Made by a program: the position numbers and the translations under genes. Below are positions 23,882-35,404 of a DNA stretch of 64,000 bases, one piece after another (position 1 is the stretch's first letter; each line of letters begins with the position of its first letter). This stretch comes from Heterobilharzia americana (taxonomy: Eukaryota; Platyhelminthes; Trematoda; Strigeidida; Schistosomatidae). The notes under the pieces were generated by a model. It ran no database searches, was not told the DNA's origin, and was given only the letters and a program-made list of their open reading frames with translations. The stretch covers positions 55,853,890 through 55,917,889 of the forward strand of contig OX104134.1 in NCBI GenBank assembly GCA_944470555.2, written 5' to 3'.

Positions 23882-25508
23882 AGTAGCGAAAGGAAGATAT
23901 CGCTGACTTATTAAGAGGATGGGCTATGTTGAATACGTACCCAATTACCTGGAGATCTGGATACCAAACATCTAATTGAAAGCTTGGAAAACCCACATCA
24001 TCCGGAGGAATTTAGTCGACGTCAGTAGGACCCAAATAGGCTATATGTTATGGATTCTCAACAATCTAGCGTTTCCCAAAACAAAAAGCTGCGCTGCCAT
24101 GAAATTTGTCACCCAATAGGCAGGAATTACCGGCCCCGTCCACTTACTTGACTGTCAACGTAGGAATATCTATTTGCCCCTGAGGATGATGGAACTATAG
24201 ACGGACCGCTGGGATTAAAATGTATGACCAAACAATGGTATACAATACTTACCAGCCCGGCCAACCATTTTGACAACCTGTTACTCCCTATTCAGATTTA
24301 GCGTGCAACACTCCTGCTCATGAATTCCACAAATGGTTATAAAGAAAAATTCCAGCCCGTGATAGGTGGAAATTTTTAGATCTTCATATATCCACTCACC
24401 AGCCGGTTTATATACATATACGTCCTACTGCAATAGCTGTAATCCCAGAGGGGAAAGCGGATAGAACAAATAACCAGCAAAATACAACAAACACTTGGGA
24501 GTATTTCAGTTTATATCAGCCCAATGAACCCTGTAAACTGAAACCTCTCATCTAGAACATTCTACAGAAGAATATCAGTTTATCATCGTCGTTAACCGAT
24601 ATAAGCACATACCCAAGGTCTATCGTATAACAGGTATGGACTTGTCATCACTACGAAACAGTCTATTCTCCCAGCGTGTCACACCGACATGGTGACCAAC
24701 AAACAAAACGGCATTAACAGCTGTAAACAATAATGAAGCAAAACTTTATGTTTGACTGACTGGGTGGGATAACGATACAGAAGTTACCGTAATCATGTAT
24801 GGATCGCACAAACAGTCGTCCGAGTCCTCATCTAGAAAACCTACATCCAGTTACACAACTGGGACTAGTATTTTCGTACCTTTCACCCGTTTTTCAGTCT
24901 ACTTAATTTACACCTAACAAACTATGCTGGAGTGGACTCTACACACAATGTCGAAATCTTCCTTCGAAAAAGTGGCGAAAATCAAACATGTAGACGATAC
25001 CCAGTAAACTAAGAAGGTTAGCTTACGACCAGTATGACTTCCTACCCCGTAAAACAATGTCCCTTCATTTTCAAGTTAGTAGCGGTATTTCTACAGGATT
25101 AACTCAGCGCATAACAAGTGCTGAGTTGAATCAACACGGTGGGGACCGGCGAATGTCACCGTGGTCGCAGTACACACTCGTCTCGAAACTCACCTTTCGT
25201 GTAAACTAGCAGTAGTACAACACAGCGAAGCACAGCATTTAACGTTCATAAGAATGTGACCTATTGGCCTGACCTGCTTACTCAAATCCAAAGCAGTAAG
25301 CAAACAATCCTAATCGATCTTGGATAACTCCAATCTCATTCAGAATGCCATGATCGCATCCTACATGCCAATACGAAATTCGGTATCTAGTAAGAGGGAA
25401 AATGTATTGCTCAGAAATATATTGGACAGTGGTTTCGAACTGCAGAACAAGAAAGAAGAGACAAAACCGCAAGCAAACTAAATGAATAAGATTTTAGAAA
25501 GAACAATA
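23882..25508. other. Arm segment without recognised gene (mirrored at 36,031-37,657)
   Basis: Nothing coding is convincing. The segment lies between RTE copy 2 and the 3' end of the bZIP gene and is almost identical in both arms; one substitution is visible at the Tyr/His difference in a short frame at 25,278-25,472. The first few hundred bases next to the bZIP stop codon presumably include its 3' untranslated region. Confidence 0.5.
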
Positions 25509-26229
25509 TTAGGATGTAAGGCTAACCAGGTCGAGGACAATGTTTTTTAACACATCAAAAGCATGCTCAGCTTTTTCATATGCCAATTTCGATCGCTTGT
25601 ATGCAGATGTAACGTCAGCCAGGTCTGACTGAGTTTGTAGGGACTTTTGTTTCAGCTTTTGACGGTAACGTCTGGAAGCTTCACGGTTAACCTCCCGGCG
25701 TCGTTTAGACTGCGTACCATGCAAAACAGTACCAAATATACGATCAGACTTGCACTCTAATAAACCTGTCGACTTGAAGCGACCAGGAGCCACAGGCAAA
25801 TAGAAATCACTGGCATGAGGTAAATCAGCTACATAACCAGCGACACTGCTACTGGAAGAATCGGAAGAACCTTCAAAATGACGAGCCTATCAGAGTGAGA
25901 ATAATTACGCATTGATCTTACTGAATAATCAGCGACGAACTCAAGAACTTCGTCAGGGACAAAGTCAGAATGCAACAAACCACAAGTTTCCCCCACATCC
26001 AAGCTTGGTTCTGTCGATATATCGGACAAAAAATCTGTGAAGGTAAAGAAAAGACGCCTGGCATACCTGGACAACTGTCAGTATCATCACCACTGCCCAA
26101 AAAGTCTGAGCATCTTGACTTGATGGAGCAAACATCAGTGAATGCAGAGCAAGAAGGAGACACGAAGCCGGCACTCCAGGTTGGAGTGCTGGTTTCCAGC
26201 TTTGAATATTTGAAGACCGAGTGATCCAT
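25509..26229 (-). CDS. ATF4-like bZIP transcription factor, left-arm copy (3 exons)
   Basis: Spliced minus-strand gene: exon 1 26,229-26,067, exon 2 26,034-25,922, exon 3 25,886-25,509, with introns of 32 and 35 nt (GT-AG). Joining them gives one 217-residue protein with phases matching. Residues about 93-107 are Ser-rich. Residues 153-169 hold a bZIP basic region, KRRREVNREASRRYRQK, with the N-x7-R pattern at Asn159-Arg167; NREASRRYRQK resembles ATF4-type NKTAATRYRQK. The acidic segment around residues 55-92 could be an activation region. The start is the first ATG in frame after an upstream stop. The encoded protein is identical to that of the right-arm copy at 35,310-36,030. The bZIP family call is strong; ATF4 orthology is inference. 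Confidence 0.85.
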
Positions 26230-26287
26230 ATGAAGATAGTGAAGGTAAGGGAAGAGGGGTCCATTTTGGATGCGTTTTGGTCATCAT
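26135..26287 (-). promoter_or_regulatory. Upstream ORF overlapping the bZIP start (left copy)
   Basis: Mirror image of the right-arm uORF at 35,252-35,404. ATGATG opens a 50-codon frame out of phase with the bZIP frame and closes 92 nt past the bZIP ATG. Known ATF4 genes use an overlapping uORF for stress-dependent translation; a similar role here is inferred from layout alone. Confidence 0.4.
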
Positions 26288-26900
26288 AGTTAACTACAGG
26301 GAGGTAAACTAGAAGGTATGTATCCCACCTGTTCGCACGTCTGCGCGAAGCGGAGCTTATTCTTCGGAAGTTGGGCAAGTTACTCCATTGCTGATACTTC
26401 GACGACCTTAAACCGTGAACAAATATGGCGGATTGGAATTTGGTCGACTTAAACTAAGCCCAATGAACAATTGTTTTATCATCAGCAATAAAAATATCGC
26501 GCAAAGACGCTCCAGATATTCCCCACCATGAAAAATTGTGCATGAATTTGCACACGCCGTAGGCTTAACAATGTAAGAAGAAGATACGACTAGATTACAC
26601 CGGTGATTCAACGGGTTCGCAAAACAAAAACGGAAAGGGCTCACTAACGTAGGTTACATGACAACGCCTCAGGTCATCTTGATGGTTTCGCAACAAGAGA
26701 AGAAACGAACAAGAGAAATATGTTCTTCACGAAGTTTAAACTTGAAGGTTAATCTTCCGAAAATCATAGGCAATATTCTTCCTTGGCGGTTTTTGAGAAA
26801 AGTCTTCACTTTGACAGTGTGGCACTCAAGAAATGGGCCAGTCGGAATAACTACTCCCTTCAGTGGCTAGTGGTAATTGCAGTTTAGACCAGGGAAAGAA
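26230..26900. other. bZIP 5' flank and inner end of left arm
   Basis: This presumably holds the bZIP 5' leader and promoter. No clear TATA box or other site could be assigned. Arm identity ends at about 26,900; past the AGGGAAAG shared by both sides, only a weak similarity (attatttggc.aactact against actacttggc.tactact) persists for about 20 bp. Confidence 0.45.
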
Positions 26901-27752
26901 ATTATTTGGCCAACTACTTCCTGCACATCATTATCCTATGTGGATTTTCAGCTACTACACCTCTATGTCCGAAAAACTCCTATAGGTAACTGCAATTTCC
27001 TTCTACCTGCATGGCTGTGAGATAACCGTATTACTTGAGGACTACGGGGCGCTACAAGGTTTAAACTCACATAGGGTCAATGTTATTTATTTTCACTTGC
27101 ACCTTGCCCTCACCAGATGTCATGAACCGGATTATTCTGTCTCTGCCTGCATGGGAGCTCCAATGGAGTTGCTTCGAATCCGCCCGAAGATTATTCATGT
27201 AATCTGGCTAGTGGTGGTCAGCAGGGTAGTTAAGGGCACATGTGTGGTGCCAGGAGTTTTCCGGACACCGGGGTAAAGCAGCAATGAGGGAGTACGGTGT
27301 CACTGAGTTTCTTGCCGGTAAGTTGGGAGACAATTTCTGGATTCCAAGGCTCACATTCCAGGAAGTTTCAGACGTCCCATCCACTTGACCTTTTCAGGAA
27401 GGGGCTGAAAATCCACTGAGGATGTTAATATATATTTCACGCAACACAGGTTACGTGAATACAAACCATTTTGCAGGTCTGATCATTATGGTAATGAGAA
27501 ATGACTATTATATACAATGCTAAGATATACATTAGATACTGATATCCATGGTATATAAGGGGTGTGTCGAGGCAGGCTCAGTTCATAATTGGGAATTATT
27601 CGGTTATTGTTTGAATCTTCCAATATTCTTGAAGGTGAGGCAGGCATTACAGTCATGACCTTGGGGTATGTGAGTTCGTCATAAGGTTTCGACGGCAAGG
27701 TGCTCTCTGACAAATGCGATTTCTAGGATTCCATTCGAATGCAGGACTGGTT
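26901..27752. other. Palindrome spacer, left of the LTR element
   Basis: Unique to the left side of the spacer. No gene is seen. The stretch around 26,990-27,260 (ctgcatggctgtgagataacc.. gtgccaggagttttccggac) looks like dispersed repeat sequence but matches nothing else here. Confidence 0.4.
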
Positions 27753-27756
27753 AGGT

Positions 27757-27996
27757 TGTAGTGCCCAGTAAACGTGGTTATAACTTCTGTTTACTGTTAA
27801 CCTTATATTCACTGTTGACTGTAACTGAGTGATGGATAACTTTTGATGCACTCGTTTGATTTTGCCCGCTGAAAGCGCCCACTAGAGTACTTGGAATAAA
27901 CACGTTCTACTTCTACTACTGCCATTCTATTTGCTACTTTGCGGTTGTCTAAAGCAAATCTTTCATAGCGTTAGCCATAAGCCTCTGCGTCCAACA
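27757..27996 (+). repeat. 5' LTR
   Basis: 240 bp, TG..CA ends. It contains ttggaataaacacg, where AATAAA could serve as a polyadenylation signal. Its partner is at 33,983-34,222 with the same length and about 91 percent identity by eye. Confidence 0.93.
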
Positions 27997-27997
27997 T

Positions 27998-28016
27998 TGG
28001 TGAGCCCGATAACGTG
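27998..28016 (+). promoter_or_regulatory. Primer-binding site, tRNA-Trp-like
   Basis: TGGTGAGCCCGATAACGTG starts one base after the 5' LTR. It resembles the complement of a eukaryotic tRNA-Trp 3' end (TGGTGACCCCGACGTG) with a substitution and a short insertion. tRNA-Trp priming is known for CsRn1-group elements. The match is imperfect, consistent with decay. Confidence 0.6.
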
Positions 28017-28078
28017 TATTGTCGCATTTGTTCATTTTAGTTGGTCGTCTATTAATTTTGATTTTTGTTTTTAAAAAT

Positions 28079-28944
28079 ATGTCTAACCTCATTGATTTTG
28101 ATCCCGATATCGTCCATGAATCCGTTTCACTGGAGGTTGACACTTTAGTCGCAACTAAGAATCGATTACCAGCCCCTGATAAGCAAGACCCAGAACTATG
28201 GTTCACCCAGCTGGAGCATTTCTTTGACCGACATAACCTAAAGTCAGAGAAACTGAGATACAAAGACTTATGCTCCATTCTTCCTCTCTCAGTCAGTAAA
28301 GAGGTCCGTGATCTCATAATCAGTGCCCCTGAAGAAGACCCTTATTCCACGCTCAAGCGTGCGATAATAAGCCGTCTATCAACGTCAGACAGCCGACGCA
28401 TCCAACGTCTGCTACAAGAGGAGATGTTGGGAGATAGATCACCATCACAGTTTTTGAGACACTTACAAAAGATAGTGGGAGAAAACGCTGTTGAAGAAGC
28501 CGTCCTCAAGGAAGGTTGGATAGAAGCACTGCGCATCATGTTCAGTGTTCACTCAGCGCACAGGACCCAGAAACCCCGCTTCCAGAGTTAGCCCAAGTTG
28601 CCGATCGCATTATGGAGAGAGGAACAGCCAGAGACAACCACTTATCACCGCATACTAGTCCTGGCTCGTCTAAGGACGCCATCGTCGCTGAATTAGTAGC
28701 AAACGTGAAGTCGCTAACGGAAGCTGTGGCTCAAATCCAACTGAATCAAAGTCAAAGAGGCAAGTCATCACTCAGACATAGATCACGAAGTAGACCCAGA
28801 TACTCGAGGCCGTCCGGACGATCCTGTTGGTATCACTGCAAATACGCGCACAATCTAAACGGTGTACAAAGCCATGCGACTGGCCTAAGCAATCCCCTGG
28901 CAAGCAGGGAAACTGAAGACCCCTTCTCAGGTAGCGACTGCTGA
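28079..28944 (+). pseudogene. Gag, frameshifted
   Basis: The frame starting MSNLIDFDPDIVHES (ATG at 28,079) encodes the capsid-like part (PELWFTQLEHFFDRHNL, then LLQEEMLGDRSPSQFLRHLQ) and runs to 28,591. Homologous wording shifts to another frame near 28,520-28,560 (PLPELAQVADRIMERG) and reaches a nucleocapsid-like stretch CWYHCKYAHN near 28,825. There a further one-base shift recovers KRCTKPCDWPKQSPGKQGN. The cysteine/histidine pattern CWYH..C..PC fits a CHCC-type Gag motif. It would package element RNA if intact. Confidence 0.8.
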
Positions 28945-28954
28945 GGAGGGGTGC

Positions 28955-31900
28955 TTGAACAGTCACCTATTCTACGTCACCGGCAGAAATTCTGGTATAG
29001 AATTCCTGGTAGACACGGGAGCCGCTCTTAGTATTCTCCCCCGAAGCAAGGTCGAGCTCGGACACCAAATGTCCACAGTCACGTTTCAGGCCGCCAATAA
29101 AACACAAATAGCGACTTTCGGACAAAAAGCCATCATTCTAGATCTTGGGTTCAAACGCCAATTCCCTTGGGTGTTCACCATAGCAGATCTAGATCTCGAA
29201 ATACTGGGTATAAATTTTTTGGAGAGGTATGAATGCTTAGTAGACACAAAGAAGCGAAGGTTGACGTCGAAGGAAACTTCTAGAAACACAATGGGAAAGG
29301 CCAGCACAATCATATCCCTAAACATGGTGCAGTCCCCTCCAGTATCAACCGAAAGGTTTAGAAATATATTGATGAATTTTCCAAACCTGACATCATCCAG
29401 CGCCCGGACCTCTCGTCTAAGTCCTAAGGTGACGCATAGCATAAAGGCACATGGCCCTCCTGTATTCGCAAAACCTGGGAGATTAGCACCGGATAAACTG
29501 AAAATCTCCAGGGCCGAATTTGACTATATACTTCAGCTAGGCATTATTCGCCCTCCCAAGAGTCAGGGGGGTCCCCAATACAAATGGTGCCCATGAAAAA
29601 TCAACAGACCGGCCACCATGTGGTGATTATACGGCGTTAAACAAACAAACCATTCCTGATAGGTGCCCAGTTCCTCATATTCAGGACTTCACTGACTGTC
29701 TTGCAGGTGCCACTATATCCACTAAAATAAACCTAGTCCACCCAAATCACAATATTCTAGTGGCGAAGAAGACGTTCCAAAAACAGCTATCACCACCCCA
29801 TTTGGTTCACACGAATTTGTGCGGATGTCTTTTGGCCTCCGGAATGCTGCACAAACCTTCCAGCGGTATATGGATGATCTTCTACGGGACCTACCATTTG
29901 CCAAAGCATATATTGATGACCTACTGATTGCCAGTCCGGACATAGACTCACACTAGAGTCACATACGGGCAGTCTTGCAAAAATTAAACGACAATGACAT
30001 GACGATAAATCAAAGTGTGTTTTCTGAGTTGAGAACATTCAATTCTTAGGATACATGGTTAATACATACTGAATATCACCACTGCCGAAAGAGGTGGGGG
30101 CTATCAATCAGTACCCGGTAACCCCCTCTATAACTCAACTAAGAAGTTTTCTTGGTCTAATTAATTTTTATCCTCGATTCATACCACATTGTGCACAGCA
30201 CATGCAGCCCCAACCGGCACTTTAAGGGGAAATCCTAAGGACTTGAAGCTCTCTACAGAAGCTGTTGACGCGTCAACAAATTGAAAATGGCTTTGATAAA
30301 GGCCGCAACCCTAAAATATCCTGATGTCAATTTGCCATTAGCACTGATGGTTGATGCTTCCGACAAGGCTGTAGGAGCAGCACTCAACCAGTTTGCGGTC
30401 AACCAATAGCAGTAAGTGGCATCCTTTTCAAAGCGCCTTTCCCCACCCAAAACTCGGTGCTCAACGTTTGGCCGAGAACTACTAGTGATCTTTCTAGCAA
30501 TTAAGCATTTCCGTCACATGGTGGAAGGCAGGACATTTACGGTCTACACGGATCATAAGCCTTTAACTTATGGGCTAAATGCAAAACATGACAGGTACTC
30601 ACCACGTGAAATTCACCACCTTGATTTTATATCGCAATTTACTAGCAATGTAAGGCATGCTAAAGGTGCACAAAACTGCTTGGCGGACGCCCTGTCTCGA
30701 ATTAACGTAAGCACCATTCATCAATCTGCCATAGATTTCAAGGCTTTAGCAGCAGATCGAGAAACAGATGGGGAATTGAGAAATTTACTTTCCAGTAGTA
30801 GTTGTAGCCTAAAACTTAAGCAACTACCTTCACCCATAGATAACAGACTCGTTTACTGTGATACGACGAGAGATTCACCTGGATCTTATGTGCCTAAAAA
30901 CATGAGGAGGTTAGTATTCAACAACTTTAACTCGTTGCCACTCCCTGGAGCAAAAGCTTCCACGAAACTTATTGCTGACAGATATATTTGGCCCAACTCA
31001 CGGTGCGACGTACGAAATTGGGCTAAGGAATGTGTGGCATGTCGGCAATCTAAGGTGAACCGACACACAGTTTCACCTTTAAGAACGTTTTCGCAACCCG
31101 ATGTGAGCTTCGCACACGTGCAGGTGGACTTGGTAGATTTTGTACCCCATTCTAATGGTTTCACGTACCTTTTCGCATGTATCGATGGATACACAAGGTT
31201 TCCGATAGCCATTCACTTGCGGACATTATCGCAGAAACAGTGGCAAAAGCGTCTCTGCAGAATTGGGTGTCAATATCTAGTGTCCCTGTGACGATAACCA
31301 CCGACAGAGGGGCACAGTTTGAATTAGAACTTTTAATAACTTAGCTAAATTCCTTGGTTCTCAAAGAATACGTTGCACGGTGTACCACCCACAATCAAAG
31401 TGTGTGGTGGAAAGATTTCATCGACAATTTAAAACCACCCTGATATCACACTCTAACCCCTCTCACTGGACAGAATACCTCCTCATGGTAATGTTAGGTA
31501 TTCGCACAGCAGTCAAGGCCGACTCTCAATGCTCAGTGGGAGAATTAGTTTTCGGTACCACCCTAAGACTTCCCGGCGATTTTTTCAACCTTAAGGGTGA
31601 AAGCGACCAAATCGACCAGTTAACCTATATCTATCGACTCATACACCAACTGGCTAGCTTAAAACCGGTTGCAACCCGTGAGCAGGCCAGAACGGTCTAT
31701 ATCCCCAAAGATATAGACACTTGCACACACGTGTGGGTTTGCTGTGACTGAATTCAACCACCTGTTAGCCCTCTACATGAAGGACCCTTTAAAGTTCTTC
31801 CACCACATCCAAAACATTTCGTCATACAACGCTTTAACTCTCAATACAGCTTTAGCATAAACAGACTTAAGCCGGCATACTTAGACAACGATCCACCATA

Positions 31901-32000
31901 TATAACCCTAGAGAAACTCCCATGACGTATCGTGGACGGTGTAACAAACAGTACACAGGTTCGTAAACCAGCTAAAACGGTTGGGTGGGCGCAACCTCTG
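28955..32000 (+). pseudogene. Pol (protease-RT-RNase H-integrase), multiply broken
   Basis: Protease: VDTGAALSILPRS near 29,006-29,045 with the catalytic DTG. RT: AKPGRLAPDKLKISRAEFDY near 29,470-29,530, TPFGSHEFVRMSFGLRNAAQ near 29,795-29,855, and AYIDDLLIASPD near 29,905-29,942 (catalytic YIDD). RNase H: FGRELLVIFLAIKHFRHMVE, TVYTDHKPLTYGL and DFISQFTSNVRHAKG, 30,460-30,670. Integrase: CVACRQSKVNRHTVSPLRTF near 31,030-31,085, HVQVDLVDF near 31,115-31,145, TTDRGAQFE near 31,288-31,315, and YHPQSKCVVERFHRQFKTTL from 31,382. The usual N-terminal histidine pair reads FNSLPLPG here. Stops and shifts occur at about 29,590, 29,740, 30,060, 30,410, 31,260 and 31,750. Confidence 0.88.
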
Positions 32001-33982
32001 ATACAGAATTGACCGGTTAGAAAAGAAAAGGTTAATAAAACGGTGACACTTAAACGTACGGTTTCCGTTTTCATATTTTGAGGTAAATGTATGTTGTCTA
32101 TGATATGTATCTTACAAAAAAAACCGTTTTGGGCACCAAAATAACATCAGCCATTTAAGCTGCCTTACCTTTGTTTGAGTATCTATAATATTTTAACCTG
32201 GACTTAAAATGTTGCGACTGAGTGCCAGTGGACCCGCAGACACTCAAACTTCAAACAGCGAGATTATCGACGTCAGAGGATGTCCATCATAGCAACGTTT
32301 TGGTGGGTAAGTCATTCCCACATACGGACGTCCGAAACCTACGGTGAGTGCTCAGTATCAGTTACTTCCGTTTTTAAAATGATGTCTGTTTTAGAGTTTG
32401 TTTAAGACTACTGTTACGGAACCTTCAGAGATCTGTAGAAACAGAAGCACTTCAGTATCCACTATTACTACTGAACGAGGAACATGAAGGCTTTATAGAA
32501 TACAAGTAGCAGACATTCCAGGCGAGTTTCCATTTTTCCCTAGTTGTTTTCTATACTACGCAAAATAGACTCTTTCTTAGAGCAGGCTGTAGGCTTGTAG
32601 TTATTGTTATGTATTATTGCAACTCAATTGTCCATTCGGTGTCCTGTTTATCATTCCACATTCCAACACTGTAAAGCAGTCACATTTTCGAGAGACTGTT
32701 GCGACTTATTATGCTATTAACAAGTAGTGTAAGCCACTCGGCTAAAGTAGTAATTCAACCCAGGATACAGCCTTATTAAGCATACGATATTTTTTGTACT
32801 CATCCTGTATTACTTCCCTTTTTCTGTGGTTTACTGTACTGTAAAGCTAAACCTCTTCAATACATACGTGCGCATGCGATTACCAGGATTCCACATTGTG
32901 ATGCAATGATGGTCCCTGAGATTACACAGGCATAAGCCAAAAGCCTTCTCAGTCAAGCTTGAAAGTGACCCTACTACAGCTACCTTTAAACTGCATTGCT
33001 TTTCTGTTTTGGTTTCCGATCATGCCAATAGTCACCGAATGTGACATCAAAGATGAAAACTTATGTTTGTCGCAGAAACGACTCAGACCACGGACAGGTC
33101 TTCAGCGTCATCCCTCTCCTTTAACCACAGTGCTTAATGGACTTGGGGGGAATTAACTGTAGACCTTCCTCCCAACAGCATTGACACACTGCTCCAAACT
33201 ACCACCACGACGCCACCGGTAGCAACAATAATAGCAGTAATAATAGCGTTTTAATTGGCCGAATCCACATATTGCGACAGCAAACACCCTAATGTTTCTG
33301 ACTCTAGAGTTACTTATTTTCCTCCACTTTTTCACTACTAAGGTATTTTCCAAAACGCGAAATATCGTGAATGACAGTTTTCTCCGTCTAGTTTTACGAG
33401 TGTATACCCTGCTAACTAACCAACATAGACAATCAACAACTAATTCCCATAGCTAGGAGCATAGAAGCGGCTCACCTAGGATCATTCCTCGTCATGTAAT
33501 CAACTAGTTTTTTATCACTTGACTCGTACTTCTAATGTTTCATCAGCAAATACTTGATCTTCTTTGCACATGAATAGCTGGACCCAGTGAACGAAGGGTA
33601 GCGCCCAGAATAGCACTCAGACACAAAATTACAAGGTATATACATTCGGTTTATAACTGTTGTTCTTACAAACAGAGGTAATTTTACTAACCCGCACTTT
33701 GCACACAGTTTCTGCACTTGTTTTAATTTTTTAAGTTAAAAGAAAATCCAAGAAATACTTATTAAACTTATATTATAGTGAAGAAAATATCCTTTAATAA
33801 ACTAATGCTATAGTAGCATTCCGTACAATATTTCTCCGTTCACCACTATTGCATTCGATCGGCGGAACACTTTTCGTGCACAATTATTAAAATTTTCTGC
33901 ATGTTTCCCCGTTTTCTTCTCTCCATCTTGGCACTTCATCAGGATTGCGTCGAAACAACAGTCTCCCTGGGGTCGTTTCTGA
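32001..33982. other. 3' internal region of the LTR element, non-coding
   Basis: About 2 kb separates the end of Pol (INRLKPAYLDN-like block near 31,860-31,890) from the 3' LTR. No frame over 80 codons has recognisable content, no env-like protein is visible, and no clean polypurine tract precedes the 3' LTR. It may include a later unrecognised insertion. Confidence 0.5.
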
Positions 33983-34222
33983 TGTAGTGTCCAGCAAACT
34001 TGGTTATAACTTCTATTTGTTGTAAACCTTATATTCACTGTTGACTGTAACTGAATGATGAATAACTTTTCATGTGCTCGTATGATTTTGCCCGCTTAAA
34101 GTGCCCACTAGAGTACTTGGAATAAACACGTTCTACTTCTACTACTGCCGTTCTATTTGCTACTTTGTGGTTGTCTAAAGCAAATCGTTCATAGCGTTAG
34201 CCATAAGCTTCTGGGTGCAACA
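33983..34222 (+). repeat. 3' LTR
   Basis: 240 bp, TGTAGTG..GCAACA, collinear with the 5' LTR without indels. About 21 substitutions separate them by eye. It is followed directly by AGGT, the right half of the target duplication. Confidence 0.93.
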
Positions 34223-34226
34223 AGGT

Positions 34227-34638
34227 AAACCTGAAAAGTGAATAACAAAAGCGAGCGGCAGGCGAAATTTGAAACAGGAGCAAAAAAATACGCAGGAGTA
34301 GATCAAACATAATGCATCTGGGTGAGTTCTTTATACTGACTGCAAAACTTATTTGAAGAAGTATCCAAAACCAACTGTTTAGAGGTAAGCTTAGGCTGAA
34401 GAAGATGAAGGTGGGCACGACAGTGCTGAAAAATAGTCCGAAGCCAAAGATATCACTACGAGATAGACAGATTAGAGGATTTTGAACCAGGTATTCACTA
34501 GATTTTTACCTATGTACAAACGTTTGATAAGCATATAAACATCTGAGTGAAATTCATGGTCTTTTTCTAGGATGGTAACCACCCTTCATCCAGTCACCGG
34601 GGGAGGGATGAGGTACAAAAAGTAGTAAGCCAAGTAGT
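34227..34638. other. Palindrome spacer, right of the LTR element
   Basis: No gene is seen. A GC-rich patch near 34,590-34,615 (cagtcaccgggggagggatgagg) looks like repeat sequence. It borders the inner end of the right arm. Confidence 0.4.
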
Positions 34639-35251
34639 TCCTTTCCCTGGTCTAAACTGCAATTACCACTAGCCACTGAAGGGAGTAGTTATTCCGACTG
34701 GCCCATTTCTTGAGTGCCACACTGTCAAAGTGAAGACTTTTCTCAAAAACCGCCAAGGAAGAATATTGCCTATGATTTTCGGAAGATTAACCTTCAAGTT
34801 TAAACTTCGTGAAGAACATATTTCTCTTGTTCGTTTCTTCTCTTGTTGCGAAACCATCAAGATGACCTGAGGCGTTGTCATGTAACCTACGTTAGTGAGC
34901 CCTTTCCGTTTTTGTTTTGCGAACCCGTTGAATCACCGGTGTAATCTAGTCGTATCTTCTTCTTACATTGTTAAGCCTACGGCGTGTGCAAATTCATGCA
35001 CAATTTTTCATGGTGGGGAATATCTGGAGCGTCTTTGCGCGATATTTTTATTGCTGATGATAAAACAATTGTTCATTGGGCTTAGTTTAAGTCGACCAAA
35101 TTCCAATCCGCCATATTTGTTCACGGTTTAAGGTCGTCGAAGTATCAGCAATGGAGTAACTTGCCCAACTTCCGAAGAATAAGCTCCGCTTCGCGCAGAC
35201 GTGCGAACAGGTGGGATACATACCTTCTAGTTTACCTCCCTGTAGTTAACT

Positions 35252-35404
35252 ATGATGACCAAAACGCATCCAAAATGGACCCCTCTTCCCTTACCTTCAC
35301 TATCTTCATATGGATCACTCGGTCTTCAAATATTCAAAGCTGGAAACCAGCACTCCAACCTGGAGTGCCGGCTTCGTGTCTCCTTCTTGCTCTGCATTCA
35401 CTGA
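35252..35404 (+). promoter_or_regulatory. Upstream ORF overlapping the bZIP start (right copy)
   Basis: ATGATG at 35,252 opens a 50-codon frame ending in TGA at 35,402-35,404. It spans the bZIP ATG (35,310) out of phase. A second upstream ATG at 35,275 opens another phase that stays open across all three exons to about 35,710 after splicing (about 122 codons). Both upstream ATGs precede the bZIP start, so scanning ribosomes would meet them first. Overlapping uORFs are the hallmark of ATF4 translational control; function here is inference, and an unseen upstream exon could change the leader. Confidence 0.45.

Larger units (their letters stand above)
10549..26900 (+). repeat. Left arm of large inverted repeat (palindrome)
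   Basis: This segment reappears as its reverse complement at 34,639-46,760. Paired positions sum to 57,309 from the outer end to a 24-bp indel at about 13,929, to 57,333 up to the RTE locus, and to 61,539 inside it. All encoded frames are mirrored with only a few substitutions. The outer junction is sharp: homology starts at AAGTTGC (10,549). The inner junction is at about 26,900, after GACCAGGGAAAG. The arm is about 4.2 kb longer than its partner because it keeps two RTE elements and 0.46 kb between them. Confidence 0.95.
27753..34226 (+). mobile_element. Ty3/gypsy LTR retrotransposon (CsRn1/Boudicca-like), degenerate
   Basis: The element spans 27,757-34,222, bounded by two 240-bp LTRs (27,757-27,996 and 33,983-34,222) that begin TGTAGTG and end CA. 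It is flanked by a 4-bp direct repeat AGGT (27,753-27,756 and 34,223-34,226), the target-duplication length usual for this superfamily. Order after the 5' LTR: primer-binding site at 27,998, Gag, protease, RT, RNase H, integrase. That is Ty3/gypsy order. All long frames are interrupted. The LTRs differ at about 21 of 240 positions by my count, so the insertion is old. Assignment to the CsRn1 group rests on the tRNA-Trp-like primer site and Gag cysteine-motif remnants. Confidence 0.93.

Noticed and set aside
26658..26870. 70-codon frame upstream of the bZIP gene as an exon
   Set aside because: Opposite strand to the bZIP gene, no motif, and mirrored only because of the arms.
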